Assembly (NCBI GenBank): GCA_024763185.1 | Contig: JANTFY010000020.1 | Location: forward strand, 1 to 17,685 | DNA: 17,685 nucleotides | DNA from: Gammaproteobacteria bacterium | Lineage (GTDB): Bacteria; Pseudomonadota; Gammaproteobacteria; GCA-001735895 | Reading direction: 5' to 3' | Shown: positions 6,617 through 14,216 of the stretch, one piece after another | How the letters are laid out: every line of letters starts with the position of its first letter | How positions within the stretch are numbered: position 1 is the first letter of the stretch | Notes under the pieces: model-generated | What the model was told of the DNA's origin: nothing | Seen by the model: only the letters and a program-made list of their open reading frames with translations | Database searches by the model: none | Translations under genes and position numbers: made by a program

Positions 6617-7048
6617 ATGATTCACGAACAGGCAAGAGTCATCGAGTTAAAAGGTGACCAGGTTATTGTTGAAATAGATCGCCAATCAGGTTGTCAGGGT
6701 TGTGAACTCAGTGGCGCCTGTGGTACTGGGAGCCTGGGCCGTTTACTGGGCCATCGTCAAAAGCCGGTTTGCGTACCTAACCGGTTAAACCTTAAGCGCG
6801 GTGACCGGGTGTTACTGCAGCTTCCGGAAAAGTCGTTGATGCTGTCGGGTCTCATGGTTTACCTGTTACCGCTGTTGAGCATGTTTTTATTTTCCTTGCT
6901 GGCCGATGTGTTGTTTCACTCTCAGGACTGGGTGAATGTGGTCGGCGCAGTGATCGGCCTGTTTACCGGATTCGGGTTGAGTTCGTGGATAACTCATCGC
7001 TACCTGGCTAAATCCTTGCAACCTCAAGTCAGTCGGCAGATTGTATAA
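6617..7048 (+). CDS. rseC: RseC/MucC family membrane protein
   Basis: The 143-residue protein is an RseC/MucC homologue. It has an N-terminal cytoplasmic part with CxxCx5C cysteines (C26, C29, C35), then two membrane helices (about 76-100 and 106-126). The same spacing occurs in E. coli RseC, which is reported to help reduce SoxR and to affect sigma-E slightly. The cysteines suggest a metal or Fe-S/redox site. A fourth cysteine (C52) lies beyond the cluster. The start is one base after the rseB stop. Its place completes the rpoE-rseABC set. The precise function of the family remains unclear. Confidence 0.92.
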   Translation: MIHEQARVIELKGDQVIVEIDRQSGCQGCELSGACGTGSLGRLLGHRQKPVCVPNRLNLKRGDRVLLQLPEKSLMLSGLMVYLLPLLSMFLFSLLADVLFHSQDWVNVVGAVIGLFTGFGLSSWITHRYLAKSLQPQVSRQIV

Positions 7049-7104
7049 ATCCAACTACTGTCAATTGATATCAAGTTTATTTTTACTTTTCAGGGTATAA
7101 CTCA

Positions 7105-8517
7105 ATGAAAAAACTCAATACCACTTTATTTTCAATCTTCTTCATGCTTTTTTTCAGTAGCCAGGTCATGGCCCAGTTGCCGGATTTTACCGAGATTGTT
7201 GAAAATGCGAAGGATTCGGTGGTCAATATCAGCACCAGTAAAACCATCAAAAGCCAGCAGTTAAAAAAACATCTGGAGATTCCGGAGTTTCCTGAAGGTT
7301 CACCGTTTGGAGAACTGTTTAAAAAGTTTTTTGATCATGACGGGTTTGGTTTTCAGGATCGTGAAACCAGCTCCCTGGGCTCCGGTTTTATTATCTCCGA
7401 CGACGGTTACATCCTGACCAATCATCATGTGATTGATGGGGCCGATGAAATTATCGTGCGGCTGGATAATCGTCAGGAATACGAAGCCACTGTCATCGGC
7501 TCTGATAAGGACTCGGATGTTGCGCTGATAAAAATTGATGGTAAACGGCTTCCGGTACTCAAGTTTGGTGATTCCAACAAGCTCAAGGTGGGTGAGTGGG
7601 TATTGGCCATAGGTTCGCCTTTCGGTTTTGATCATACGGTAACGGCCGGTATCGTCAGTGCCAAGGGGCGCAGTCTGCCGAGCGATAATTATGTGCCTTT
7701 CATCCAGACCGACGTGGCGATCAACCCGGGTAACTCGGGCGGTCCCTTATTTAATATGGACGGTGAAGTCGTCGGTATCAATTCCCAGATTTACAGCCGC
7801 TCGGGTGGTTTCATGGGACTGTCGTTTGCCATTCCGATTGAAATGGCAGTGGATGTGGCCGACCAGATCAAGAATACCGGCAAGGTGTCACGTGGCTGGC
7901 TCGGTGTGTTAATACAGGAAGTGACACGCGATCTGGCCGAATCTTTCGGCATGAAAAATCCCCACGGTGCATTGGTTGCCAAGGTGCTGGAAGACAGCCC
8001 TGCCGAACGGGCCGGTATTCAGGTTGGGGATGTTATCGTTGAGTTCAACGGTAAAAAGGTAAGCCGCTCAAGCAGTTTACCCCCGCTGGTTGGGCGTACG
8101 GCGGTGGATAAATATTCCGAGGTGGTTGTCATCCGCAATCGCAGCAAAAAAACCATTCGCGTCAAGATTGCCCAGTTGCCGGAAGATATCACCCAGGCCA
8201 AGGCCTCTGTTGAAGTGGAAAAAGAAATCAAAAAGTCGGTTTTGGGGCTCAGCGTAAAGGACCTGGATAAACAGACTCGTCAAAAGATGAAGGTGGAAAG
8301 CGGTGTCCAGGTGATCGATGTTGAGGAAACGGGGCCAGCGCTTGAAGCAGGAATTCGCAAAGGAGATATCATCAGCATGATCGATAATCGCAGTGTTACT
8401 TCAGTGGAAAATTTTGAAAAAATTGCAAACAACCTGAAACCCGGAAAATCGGTAGCCATCCTGATCCAGCGCGACAATGGACCGGTATTCCTTGCCATTA
8501 AACCGCAGGACACCTGA
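7105..8517 (+). CDS. mucD: Periplasmic serine protease MucD (HtrA/DegP family)
   Basis: This enzyme degrades misfolded envelope proteins and in Pseudomonas limits AlgU signalling. The 470-residue precursor has a signal peptide with cleavage likely after VMA (A23). The trypsin-like domain shows the full triad: His108 in NHHVID, Asp138 in DSDVALIKI, and Ser211 in NPGNSGGPL. Two PDZ domains follow, about 264-357 (RGWLGVLIQEVT...) and 377-467. The N-terminal activation loop (about 50-85) is short, as in MucD/DegQ-type members rather than the long loop of E. coli DegP. An AGGG Shine-Dalgarno precedes the ATG. The 56-bp gap after rseC holds no clear promoter, so expression with rpoE-rseABC is likely. 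Position and architecture favour the mucD name; degP/degQ would also be acceptable. Confidence 0.95.
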   Translation: MKKLNTTLFSIFFMLFFSSQVMAQLPDFTEIVENAKDSVVNISTSKTIKSQQLKKHLEIPEFPEGSPFGELFKKFFDHDGFGFQDRETSSLGSGFIISDDGYILTNHHVIDGADEIIVRLDNRQEYEATVIGSDKDSDVALIKIDGKRLPVLKFGDSNKLKVGEWVLAIGSPFGFDHTVTAGIVSAKGRSLPSDNYVPFIQTDVAINPGNSGGPLFNMDGEVVGINSQIYSRSGGFMGLSFAIPIEMAVDVADQIKNTGKVSRGWLGVLIQEVTRDLAESFGMKNPHGALVAKVLEDSPAERAGIQVGDVIVEFNGKKVSRSSSLPPLVGRTAVDKYSEVVVIRNRSKKTIRVKIAQLPEDITQAKASVEVEKEIKKSVLGLSVKDLDKQTRQKMKVESGVQVIDVEETGPALEAGIRKGDIISMIDNRSVTSVENFEKIANNLKPGKSVAILIQRDNGPVFLAIKPQDT

Positions 8518-8521
8518 TCGG

Positions 8522-8779
8522 GTGGCAATTGAATCAAAGCATGGCTTTGTTCTCTACTATCGCGAAAACTGCCATCTGTGCGAGTCCATGCGACTCGCAC
8601 TGTTTCGTTTGCAGCAGGATATGCCTTTTTCCTGGAAAGAGCTGGATATCGATCGGGATAAAGCCCTGATACGGCAATTCGACGCCTATGTTCCGGTACT
8701 TCATTTTCAGGGTGAAGAGGTCTGTCATTTTTTTATCGACGAACAGGCGGTACGTGACCGAATTAAGTCCAGTGTCTGA
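8522..8779 (+). CDS. Small glutaredoxin-like (DUF836-type) CxxC protein
   Basis: From a GTG at 8522-8524 the protein is 85 residues with a thioredoxin-fold signature. A beta strand FVLYYRENCHLCESM carries the CxxC pair (C17, C20 in this numbering) at the start of helix 1. A strand with ELDIDRDKALIRQF follows, then the cis-proline-type turn YVPVLHFQGEE. This resembles the glutaredoxin-like DUF836 family, often about 80 residues. No signal peptide is visible, so it is probably cytoplasmic and acts on thiols or disulfides; partners are unknown. An in-frame ATG at 8477 would overlap mucD by 41 bp and add 15 residues without family features. The GTG start is 4 bp after the mucD stop and is the better choice, although its Shine-Dalgarno is poor (an AGGA about ten bases ahead). 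It is clearly a real gene between mucD and lepA. Confidence 0.78.
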   Translation: MAIESKHGFVLYYRENCHLCESMRLALFRLQQDMPFSWKELDIDRDKALIRQFDAYVPVLHFQGEEVCHFFIDEQAVRDRIKSSV

Positions 8780-8799
8780 TATTTTCTTTTCTATCCGCG

Positions 8800-8825
8800 C
8801 TCTTTTTGCCTGTCTCTTTTGCCTG
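8800..8825 (+). repeat. Short near-tandem direct repeat in the pyrimidine-rich lepA leader
   Basis: CTCTTTTTGCCTG (8800-8812) and CTCTTTTGCCTG (8814-8825) are near-identical and adjacent, within the 88-bp gap before lepA. The gap is strongly C/T rich on the plus strand. Its function, if any, is unknown; chance in a biased tract is possible. No convincing promoter was found here. Confidence 0.4.
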
Positions 8826-8867
8826 CTTTCCCGTAAAATCCGCTCATTTTTCTAATCGGAATACCTG

Positions 8868-10673
8868 ATGATGCGGATGCAGAATATCCGAAACTTTTCC
8901 ATAATTGCACATATTGACCATGGTAAATCGACCATTGCGGATCGTTTTATCCAGGTCTGTGGTGGCTTGAGCGAGCGCGAGATGGCTGAACAGGTGCTGG
9001 ATTCCATGGACCTCGAGCGCGAGCGCGGCATTACCATAAAGGCACAAACCGTATCGCTGGATTACAAGGCGCGTGATGGCCAAACCTACCAGTTGAATTT
9101 TATTGATACACCGGGCCATGTGGACTTTTCCTATGAAGTATCGCGTTCTCTGGCCGCCTGTGAAGGCGCATTGCTGGTGGTTGATGCATCGCAGGGCGTG
9201 GAAGCGCAGAGCGTGGCCAACTGTTACACCGCGATCGATATGGATCTGGAAGTGATCCCGGTGTTGAACAAAATCGACTTGCCGGCCGCCGATCCTGAGC
9301 GCGTCAAGCAGGAAATTGAAGATATTATCGGCCTGGATGCATCACAAGCCATCGAGGTCAGCGCTAAGACCGGGGTTGGCATCGATGATTTGCTGGAGCA
9401 ACTGGTTGCGCTGGTGCCACCCCCACAGGGTAACGAGGAGGGTGCCTGCCAGGCCCTGATCATTGATTCCTGGTTCGACAGCTATGTGGGTGTGATCACC
9501 CTGGTGCGTGTGATGCAGGGTTCCATCAGGCCCAAACAGAAAATACAGATGATGTCGACGGGGCGCGAATTCCTGGTGGACCAGGTGGGCGTGTTCACCC
9601 CCAAGCGTAAAAGTTTGCAGCAATTATCCTGCGGTGAAGTGGGTTATATCATTTCCGGCATCAAGGATATCGAATCTGCCCGTGTGGGCGATACCATTAC
9701 GTTAAGTCAGAATCCGGCCCAACAACCGTTACCGGATTTTAAAGAGGTGCAGCCACGGGTGTTTGCCGGTCTGTTTCCGGTCAGTTCCGATGATTATGAA
9801 AACTGCCGGGAAGCGCTGAAAAAACTCAAACTCAATGACGCCGCGTTGCAATTTGAGCCGGAGACCTCGCAGGCACTGGGTTTTGGATTTCGTTGCGGGT
9901 TTCTGGGCATGTTGCACATGGAAATCGTGCAGGAACGCCTGGAGCGCGAGTATGACCTGGATTTGATCACTACCGCGCCAACGGTGATCTACCAGGTGGA
10001 AACCACCTCGGGTGAGCTGGTCGAGATTCATAACCCGGCCGAGTTGCCGGCGGTGAATAAAATCAACGAAATCCGGGAACCGATCATTCGCGCCAATATT
10101 CTCACGCCGGAAGATTATATCGGCCCGATTATCACCCTGTGTGTGGAGAAGCGCGGGGTGCAGAAAGAGATTCAATACATGGGTAGCCAGGTATCCATTG
10201 TGTATGAACTGCCGATGAGTGAAGTGGTGCTTGATTTTTTTGATCGCCTGAAAAGTGTCAGCCGTGGTTATGCCTCTTTTGACTACGAATTTCTGCGTTT
10301 TGAAGCGGCCAACCTGGTCAAACTGGATGTATTGATCAACTCCGAAAAAGTGGATGCCCTGTCGATTATCGTGCACCGCGACAATGCTGACTACCGCGGG
10401 CGGGAGTTGGCCAGCAAAATGAAAGAACTGATTCCGCGGCAGATGTTCGATGTGGCCATACAGGCCGCGATAGGTTCCCATATTATTGCACGCACCAATG
10501 TGAAGGCGTTGCGCAAGAATGTCACCGCCAAATGTTACGGTGGTGATGTAACACGTAAAAAGAAACTGCTGGAAAAACAGAAAGCCGGTAAAAAACGCAT
10601 GAAACAGGTTGGCAAGGTAGAAATCCCCCAGGATGCGTTTCTGGCAGTCCTGCAGGTCGACAATAAGAATTAA
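8868..10673 (+). CDS. lepA: Elongation factor 4 (LepA), ribosome-associated GTPase
   Basis: LepA is a translational GTPase related to EF-G that acts on ribosomes under stress and in ribosome biogenesis. The 601-residue length is normal (about 599 in E. coli). Visible motifs are G1 AHIDHGKST (14-22), G2 ERGIT, G3 DTPGH, and G4 NKID in PVLNKIDLPAADP. The LepA-specific C-terminal domain is present with KCYGGDVTRKKKLLEKQKAG and KVEIPQDAFLAVL near the end. There are three candidate ATG codons (8868, 8871, 8877). A GGA seven bases ahead favours 8868. It is followed after 25 bp by lepB, the classic lepAB pair. The 88-bp upstream gap might hold a promoter, but I could not identify one with confidence. 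Confidence 0.98.
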   Translation: MMRMQNIRNFSIIAHIDHGKSTIADRFIQVCGGLSEREMAEQVLDSMDLERERGITIKAQTVSLDYKARDGQTYQLNFIDTPGHVDFSYEVSRSLAACEGALLVVDASQGVEAQSVANCYTAIDMDLEVIPVLNKIDLPAADPERVKQEIEDIIGLDASQAIEVSAKTGVGIDDLLEQLVALVPPPQGNEEGACQALIIDSWFDSYVGVITLVRVMQGSIRPKQKIQMMSTGREFLVDQVGVFTPKRKSLQQLSCGEVGYIISGIKDIESARVGDTITLSQNPAQQPLPDFKEVQPRVFAGLFPVSSDDYENCREALKKLKLNDAALQFEPETSQALGFGFRCGFLGMLHMEIVQERLEREYDLDLITTAPTVIYQVETTSGELVEIHNPAELPAVNKINEIREPIIRANILTPEDYIGPIITLCVEKRGVQKEIQYMGSQVSIVYELPMSEVVLDFFDRLKSVSRGYASFDYEFLRFEAANLVKLDVLINSEKVDALSIIVHRDNADYRGRELASKMKELIPRQMFDVAIQAAIGSHIIARTNVKALRKNVTAKCYGGDVTRKKKLLEKQKAGKKRMKQVGKVEIPQDAFLAVLQVDNKN

Positions 10674-10698
10674 CCCAATATATAGAAAGGTTTAAAAG

Positions 10699-11496
10699 AT
10701 GATTCATTTTGATTTTGAATTTGTTCTGGTAGCCGCAGTGCTGCTGAGTGGCTTTATCTGGCTGATTGACCACTTCATGTTCGCCAGCAAGCGCAAGCAA
10801 ACGGCGAACGGAAAGTCATTGCATGAACCGATTTTGGTTGAGTATGCCAAATCATTCTTTCCGGTTTTGCTGGCGGTGATGATTTTGCGCTCTTTTCTGT
10901 ATGAGCCTTTTCGAATTCCCTCGGGATCGATGATGCCGACTCTGCTGGTGGGTGATTTTATTCTGGTCAATAAGTTTCATTACGGATTACGTTTGCCGGT
11001 TACCCACTATAAGGTGACGCAAGGGGATAAACCGCAACGGGGTGATGTGGCTGTATTTCGCTTTCCTGAAGATCAATCACTCGATTTTATTAAACGTGTC
11101 ATTGGTGTGCCCGGAGATCACGTCAGTTATTACAATCGTCGTTTAATGATTAATGGCGAAGCACTGGATGTTGAAGCCAAGGGGGTGTATGCCGGGCAGG
11201 GAACAGGCCGTGATAGTATGAAAGGCAGCGAGGTTTTCATCGAAACGCTGGACGGAATATCCCATTTGATGATGACAGATCCCAATGTGAAATTCAGTGC
11301 CAATGGCGAGCTGATCGTACCTGAAGGCCATTATTTTGTAATGGGCGACAACCGGGATCACAGCAACGACAGCCGTTTCTGGGGGTTTGTTCCGGAACAG
11401 AACCTGGTGGGTAAAGCCGTTACCATCTGGATGCACTGGGATTGGCGAACGGGTGGCAGTGGTCTAGACTTGTCACGTATTGGAACTGAAATCTAA
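10699..11496 (+). CDS. lepB: Signal peptidase I
   Basis: LepB is the inner-membrane endopeptidase that removes signal peptides from exported proteins; in this window its likely clients include RseB, MucD and the hydrolase. The 265-residue protein has two N-terminal membrane helices (about 6-28 and 52-69). The conserved boxes are PSGSMMPTLLVGDFILVNKF with nucleophile Ser77, RGDVAVF (114-120), DFIKRVIGVPGD with general-base Lys132, and GDNRDHSNDSRFWGFV. Both members of the Ser-Lys dyad are intact. An AAAGG before the ATG supports the start. It follows lepA by 25 bp. The next gene, encoding a DUF4845 protein, begins 10 bp after the lepB stop, which argues for one transcript. Confidence 0.98.
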   Translation: MIHFDFEFVLVAAVLLSGFIWLIDHFMFASKRKQTANGKSLHEPILVEYAKSFFPVLLAVMILRSFLYEPFRIPSGSMMPTLLVGDFILVNKFHYGLRLPVTHYKVTQGDKPQRGDVAVFRFPEDQSLDFIKRVIGVPGDHVSYYNRRLMINGEALDVEAKGVYAGQGTGRDSMKGSEVFIETLDGISHLMMTDPNVKFSANGELIVPEGHYFVMGDNRDHSNDSRFWGFVPEQNLVGKAVTIWMHWDWRTGGSGLDLSRIGTEI

Positions 11497-11506
11497 GAGA
11501 TCGATT

Positions 11507-11875
11507 ATGAACAGACATTCTCAACAGGGTTTGACGACCATTGGCTGGATCGTGGTGATTGCGATTTTTGGCAGTATCGTGTTAACCGGGTTTAAAATTT
11601 TGCCGATGTATATGGAATATTTTCAGGTCAAATCGGTGATGGATTCTGTCGTAGAGGATACTTCCCTGGATCCGAAGTCGAGGAAGGATTTGTGGACGGC
11701 CATTAACAAGCGGTTATACATCAACTCGGTCAGGGATCTGAAAAAAGAGGATTTTACGTTTTCACGTAAGGATGGTGTGACCACCATTACCGCTGACTAC
11801 GAAGTACGTAAACCCTATATTGCTGAACTCTTTATTGGGGCGAATTTCACTTATTCGGTAGAGATCAATCGGTGA
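11507..11875 (+). CDS. DUF4845 single-pass membrane protein
   Basis: This 122-residue protein has one N-terminal membrane helix (about 10-29), followed by a soluble domain that would face the periplasm. It occupies the spot between lepB and rnc where DUF4845 proteins are found in many gammaproteobacteria (PA0769-like), and its start (QQGLTTIGWIVV) fits that family. Function is unknown. The N-terminal QQGLTTIGW resembles a type IV pilin start (G-[FL]-T-x-I-E) but lacks the conserved Glu5, so processing by prepilin peptidase is doubtful. An earlier in-frame ATG (11480) would overlap lepB. The ATG at 11507 has AAGAGA ahead and is preferred. Its stop codon overlaps the GTG of rnc by 4 bp, implying coupled translation. 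Confidence 0.82.
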   Translation: MNRHSQQGLTTIGWIVVIAIFGSIVLTGFKILPMYMEYFQVKSVMDSVVEDTSLDPKSRKDLWTAINKRLYINSVRDLKKEDFTFSRKDGVTTITADYEVRKPYIAELFIGANFTYSVEINR

Positions 11876-12546
11876 AGACACTGCAGCGCTTGCAGTCGGA
11901 CATTGATTACCAGTTCAACGATGAACAGCTGCTTAAAACCGCGCTGACCCACCGCAGTTATTCTAAAAACGTCAACAATGAACGCCTCGAATTCCTCGGC
12001 GACAGTGTGCTCGGATTGGTTATCTCCGAACACATTTATCGCCGTCAGCAACAGGCTTCAGAAGGCGAATTAAGCCGCTTGCGGGCCAGCCTGGTCAAGG
12101 AAGAAGCACTGGCAAGAGTGGCGCGTGACATCCATCTGGGCGACTACCTGCTGATGGGCGGTGGGGAATTGAAAAGCGGTGGTTATCGTCGGGCTTCCAT
12201 CCTGTCGGATGCCATGGAAGCCATTTTTGGCGCAATTTACCTGGATGCCGGCTTTGAGCAAAGCCAGAAAACCATTTTGTTTCTTTATGATGAGTACCTG
12301 GTGACACTGCCTTCTCCGGGTGACCTGAAAGATCCCAAGACCACGTTACAGGAATTTTTACAAAGCCAACAAATCGATTTACCGCTGTATAACGTCATTA
12401 AAACCGAGGGACAGTCGCATAACCAGGTTTTCACGGTTACCTGTACCATTGAGAATTTGAAGATTAATGCTGAGGGCAGGGGGACCAGTCGTAAGAAAGC
12501 GGAACAGATGGCGGCATCCATGGCGCTCAAGCAGGCACAGAAATGA
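11872..12546 (+). CDS. rnc: Ribonuclease III
   Basis: RNase III cleaves double-stranded RNA, including rRNA precursors and structured mRNA leaders. The 224-residue protein has the signature NERLEFLGDS (36-45) with metal-binding Glu40 and Asp44. A second acidic pair lies at Asp113 and Glu116 in SDAMEAIFGAIYLD. The C-terminal double-stranded RNA-binding domain is at about 153-224, ending in GTSRKKAEQMAASMAL. All catalytic acidic residues are intact. The start is a GTG overlapping the DUF4845 stop (GTGA), with GAGA a few bases ahead. The 3' end overlaps era by ATGA. The rnc-era-recO order is standard. In E. coli RNase III cuts its own leader; I have not found such a hairpin here. Confidence 0.97.
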   Translation: MKTLQRLQSDIDYQFNDEQLLKTALTHRSYSKNVNNERLEFLGDSVLGLVISEHIYRRQQQASEGELSRLRASLVKEEALARVARDIHLGDYLLMGGGELKSGGYRRASILSDAMEAIFGAIYLDAGFEQSQKTILFLYDEYLVTLPSPGDLKDPKTTLQEFLQSQQIDLPLYNVIKTEGQSHNQVFTVTCTIENLKINAEGRGTSRKKAEQMAASMALKQAQK

Positions 12547-13469
12547 GCCCGGCTAGTATCTCAAACCAGGATCACAGGGCCACTGATCGCTACCAATGCG
12601 GGTATGTGGCGTTGATTGGCAAGCCCAATACCGGCAAATCTACGTTAATGAATGCATTGATCGGTGAAAAGTTGAGTATCACCGCGCATCGCCCACAAAC
12701 CACTCGCCATCAGATCATCGGCATTAAAACGACGGACCGCTACCAGTGCGTCTTTGTCGATACCCCCGGTATTCACCAGGACCAGAAAAAAGCCATCAAC
12801 CGCTATATGAACCGGGCGGCCACCAGCGTACTGGATGATGTGGACCTGATTTGCGTGTTACTGGATGTCGCGAATTTCAACCAGGATGATGAGCAGATAT
12901 TAAAAAGCCTGAAGCCTTATTCCCGCGTCATACTGGTATTGAATAAAATGGACCGGGTATCCAAGCAGGCGTTATTGCCCAGGATTGAACGTATTTCAAA
13001 GGTGCTCCCGGACAGGGATATTATTCCGGTATCGGCGCTGAACAGGGAAAACCTGGACTACCTGATGGAGCAGATTCAACAGTATTTACCGCAGGGTATA
13101 CCCCTGTATCCGGATGACCAGTTAACGGATAAGCCGATGCGTTTTATCGTGGCTGAAATTATCCGTGAAAAACTGTTTCGTCGTTTAACCGCAGAGTTAC
13201 CCTATGCCCTGACCGTAAACGTCGAACATTATAAAGTCGAGCCAGACCTGGTGCGTATCTCTGCGTCTATCTGGGTTGAGAGAAAATCACAAAAAGGCAT
13301 TATCATAGGTCAGGGTGGACGCATGCTGAAAACGATAGGATCCGAGGCGCGTCGTGATATTGAAGCCCTGGTGGATAACAAGGTTTATCTTCAACTGTGG
13401 GTGAAGGTGCGGGAAGACTGGTCGGACGATGAGCGTTCACTGGCGGCTTTTGGCTATTCTGCCGAATAA
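12543..13469 (+). CDS. era: GTPase Era
   Basis: Era is an essential GTPase that binds 16S rRNA near its 3' end and assists 30S subunit assembly. The 308-residue protein shows G1 GKPNTGKST (26-34), the Era-type switch region TAHRPQTTRHQIIGI, G3 DTPGIH (73-78), G4 NKMD (134-137) and G5 SAL. The C-terminal KH domain carries GQGGRMLKTIG (256-266) for RNA binding. G1 has Thr where Val or Ala is usual (N-T-G-K-S), which leaves the P-loop consensus intact. The ATG overlaps the rnc stop (ATGA), so translation is probably coupled. It has about 15 more N-terminal residues than E. coli Era, and I see no in-frame ATG between the first codon and the GTPase core to shorten it. Confidence 0.97.
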   Translation: MSPASISNQDHRATDRYQCGYVALIGKPNTGKSTLMNALIGEKLSITAHRPQTTRHQIIGIKTTDRYQCVFVDTPGIHQDQKKAINRYMNRAATSVLDDVDLICVLLDVANFNQDDEQILKSLKPYSRVILVLNKMDRVSKQALLPRIERISKVLPDRDIIPVSALNRENLDYLMEQIQQYLPQGIPLYPDDQLTDKPMRFIVAEIIREKLFRRLTAELPYALTVNVEHYKVEPDLVRISASIWVERKSQKGIIIGQGGRMLKTIGSEARRDIEALVDNKVYLQLWVKVREDWSDDERSLAAFGYSAE

Positions 13470-13486
13470 TATCCCTCCCCAGCCAC

Positions 13487-14215
13487 ATGCAAAACCGAGT
13501 TTCAGATCAACCGGCCTTCATTTTACATCGCCGGGACTACCAGGAATCCAGCCTTATCCTGGAGTTACTGACGCAGGACTATGGGCGTATCAGTCTGCTG
13601 GCGAAGGGCGCGCGAAAACGCCGTGACGTCGCCCATTTTCAAAGTTTTAATCGTCTGGCGGTGGGTTGGAGTGGGCGTTCCGAATTAAAAACCCTAACAC
13701 AGATAGAAAGTCAGGTAGTGACGATACCCCCCCACTGCTACCTGCCGGTTTTTTATATCAATGAATTGCTGTTGTTTTTGCTGGCCCATAATGATGAACA
13801 ACATTCAATTTTTCAGCGTTATCAACTGCTGTTGCTTGAATTCAGCCAGCTTGAAACGGGTTCGGACACCACCCCAGACGATGGCATAGAACCCATCCTG
13901 AGAAATTTTGAAATGGACCTGTTAACCGAGCTGGGCCTGATGCCTCAGCTGACGCAACTGGGCTTTGATCAGCAGTCGGTGAAAGCCGGTTCGCACTATG
14001 TTTATGATCCGGACCGTGGATTGCAACCTTCCGGTGATACTACCCCGGGGCGTTTTCGCGGTGAAGATCTATTACAGGTCGATCAACGTTGCTGGGAGTC
14101 AACCCAGGCACTGCGCACAGCCAAGCGCCTGTTACGGCAAATAATAGATTTCAACCTGCGAGGCAGGCAGTTACAATCGCGCCAATTGTACCAACAGATG
14201 AATAAGAAACACTGA
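13487..14215 (+). CDS. recO: DNA repair protein RecO
   Basis: RecO acts with RecR to load RecA on SSB-coated gaps in the RecF pathway. The 242-residue protein begins with the OB-fold segment FILHRRDYQESSLILELLTQDYGRISLLAKGARK (11-44), which is typical of RecO. A helical domain follows with NFEMDLLTELGLMPQL in the middle, matching the family's conserved R-x-FE-x-x-LL-x-x-LG-x-x-P pattern. There is no CxxC zinc pair, as in most gammaproteobacterial RecO. The start ATG has no recognisable Shine-Dalgarno. The 17 bases after era are C-rich. No better in-frame start exists before the conserved OB-fold. It ends one base before pdxJ. Confidence 0.94.
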   Translation: MQNRVSDQPAFILHRRDYQESSLILELLTQDYGRISLLAKGARKRRDVAHFQSFNRLAVGWSGRSELKTLTQIESQVVTIPPHCYLPVFYINELLLFLLAHNDEQHSIFQRYQLLLLEFSQLETGSDTTPDDGIEPILRNFEMDLLTELGLMPQLTQLGFDQQSVKAGSHYVYDPDRGLQPSGDTTPGRFRGEDLLQVDQRCWESTQALRTAKRLLRQIIDFNLRGRQLQSRQLYQQMNKKH

Positions 14216-14216
14216 A

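Noticed and set aside
7065..7074. The 10-bp palindrome TTGATATCAA between rseC and mucD, followed by a T-rich run
   Set aside because: It is too short, with no loop, for a terminator stem. As an operator it has no second copy or known match, and A/T-rich palindromes of this size are common by chance.
8477..8521. An upstream ATG start for the CxxC protein overlapping mucD by 41 bp
   Set aside because: The 15 extra residues show no fold features, and the GTG at 8522 gives the expected size directly after the mucD stop.
9729..10481. A 250-codon open frame on the minus strand inside lepA
   Set aside because: It lies wholly antisense to a full-length, well conserved lepA, has no recognisable domain, and is the kind of long shadow frame that arises opposite highly expressed genes.
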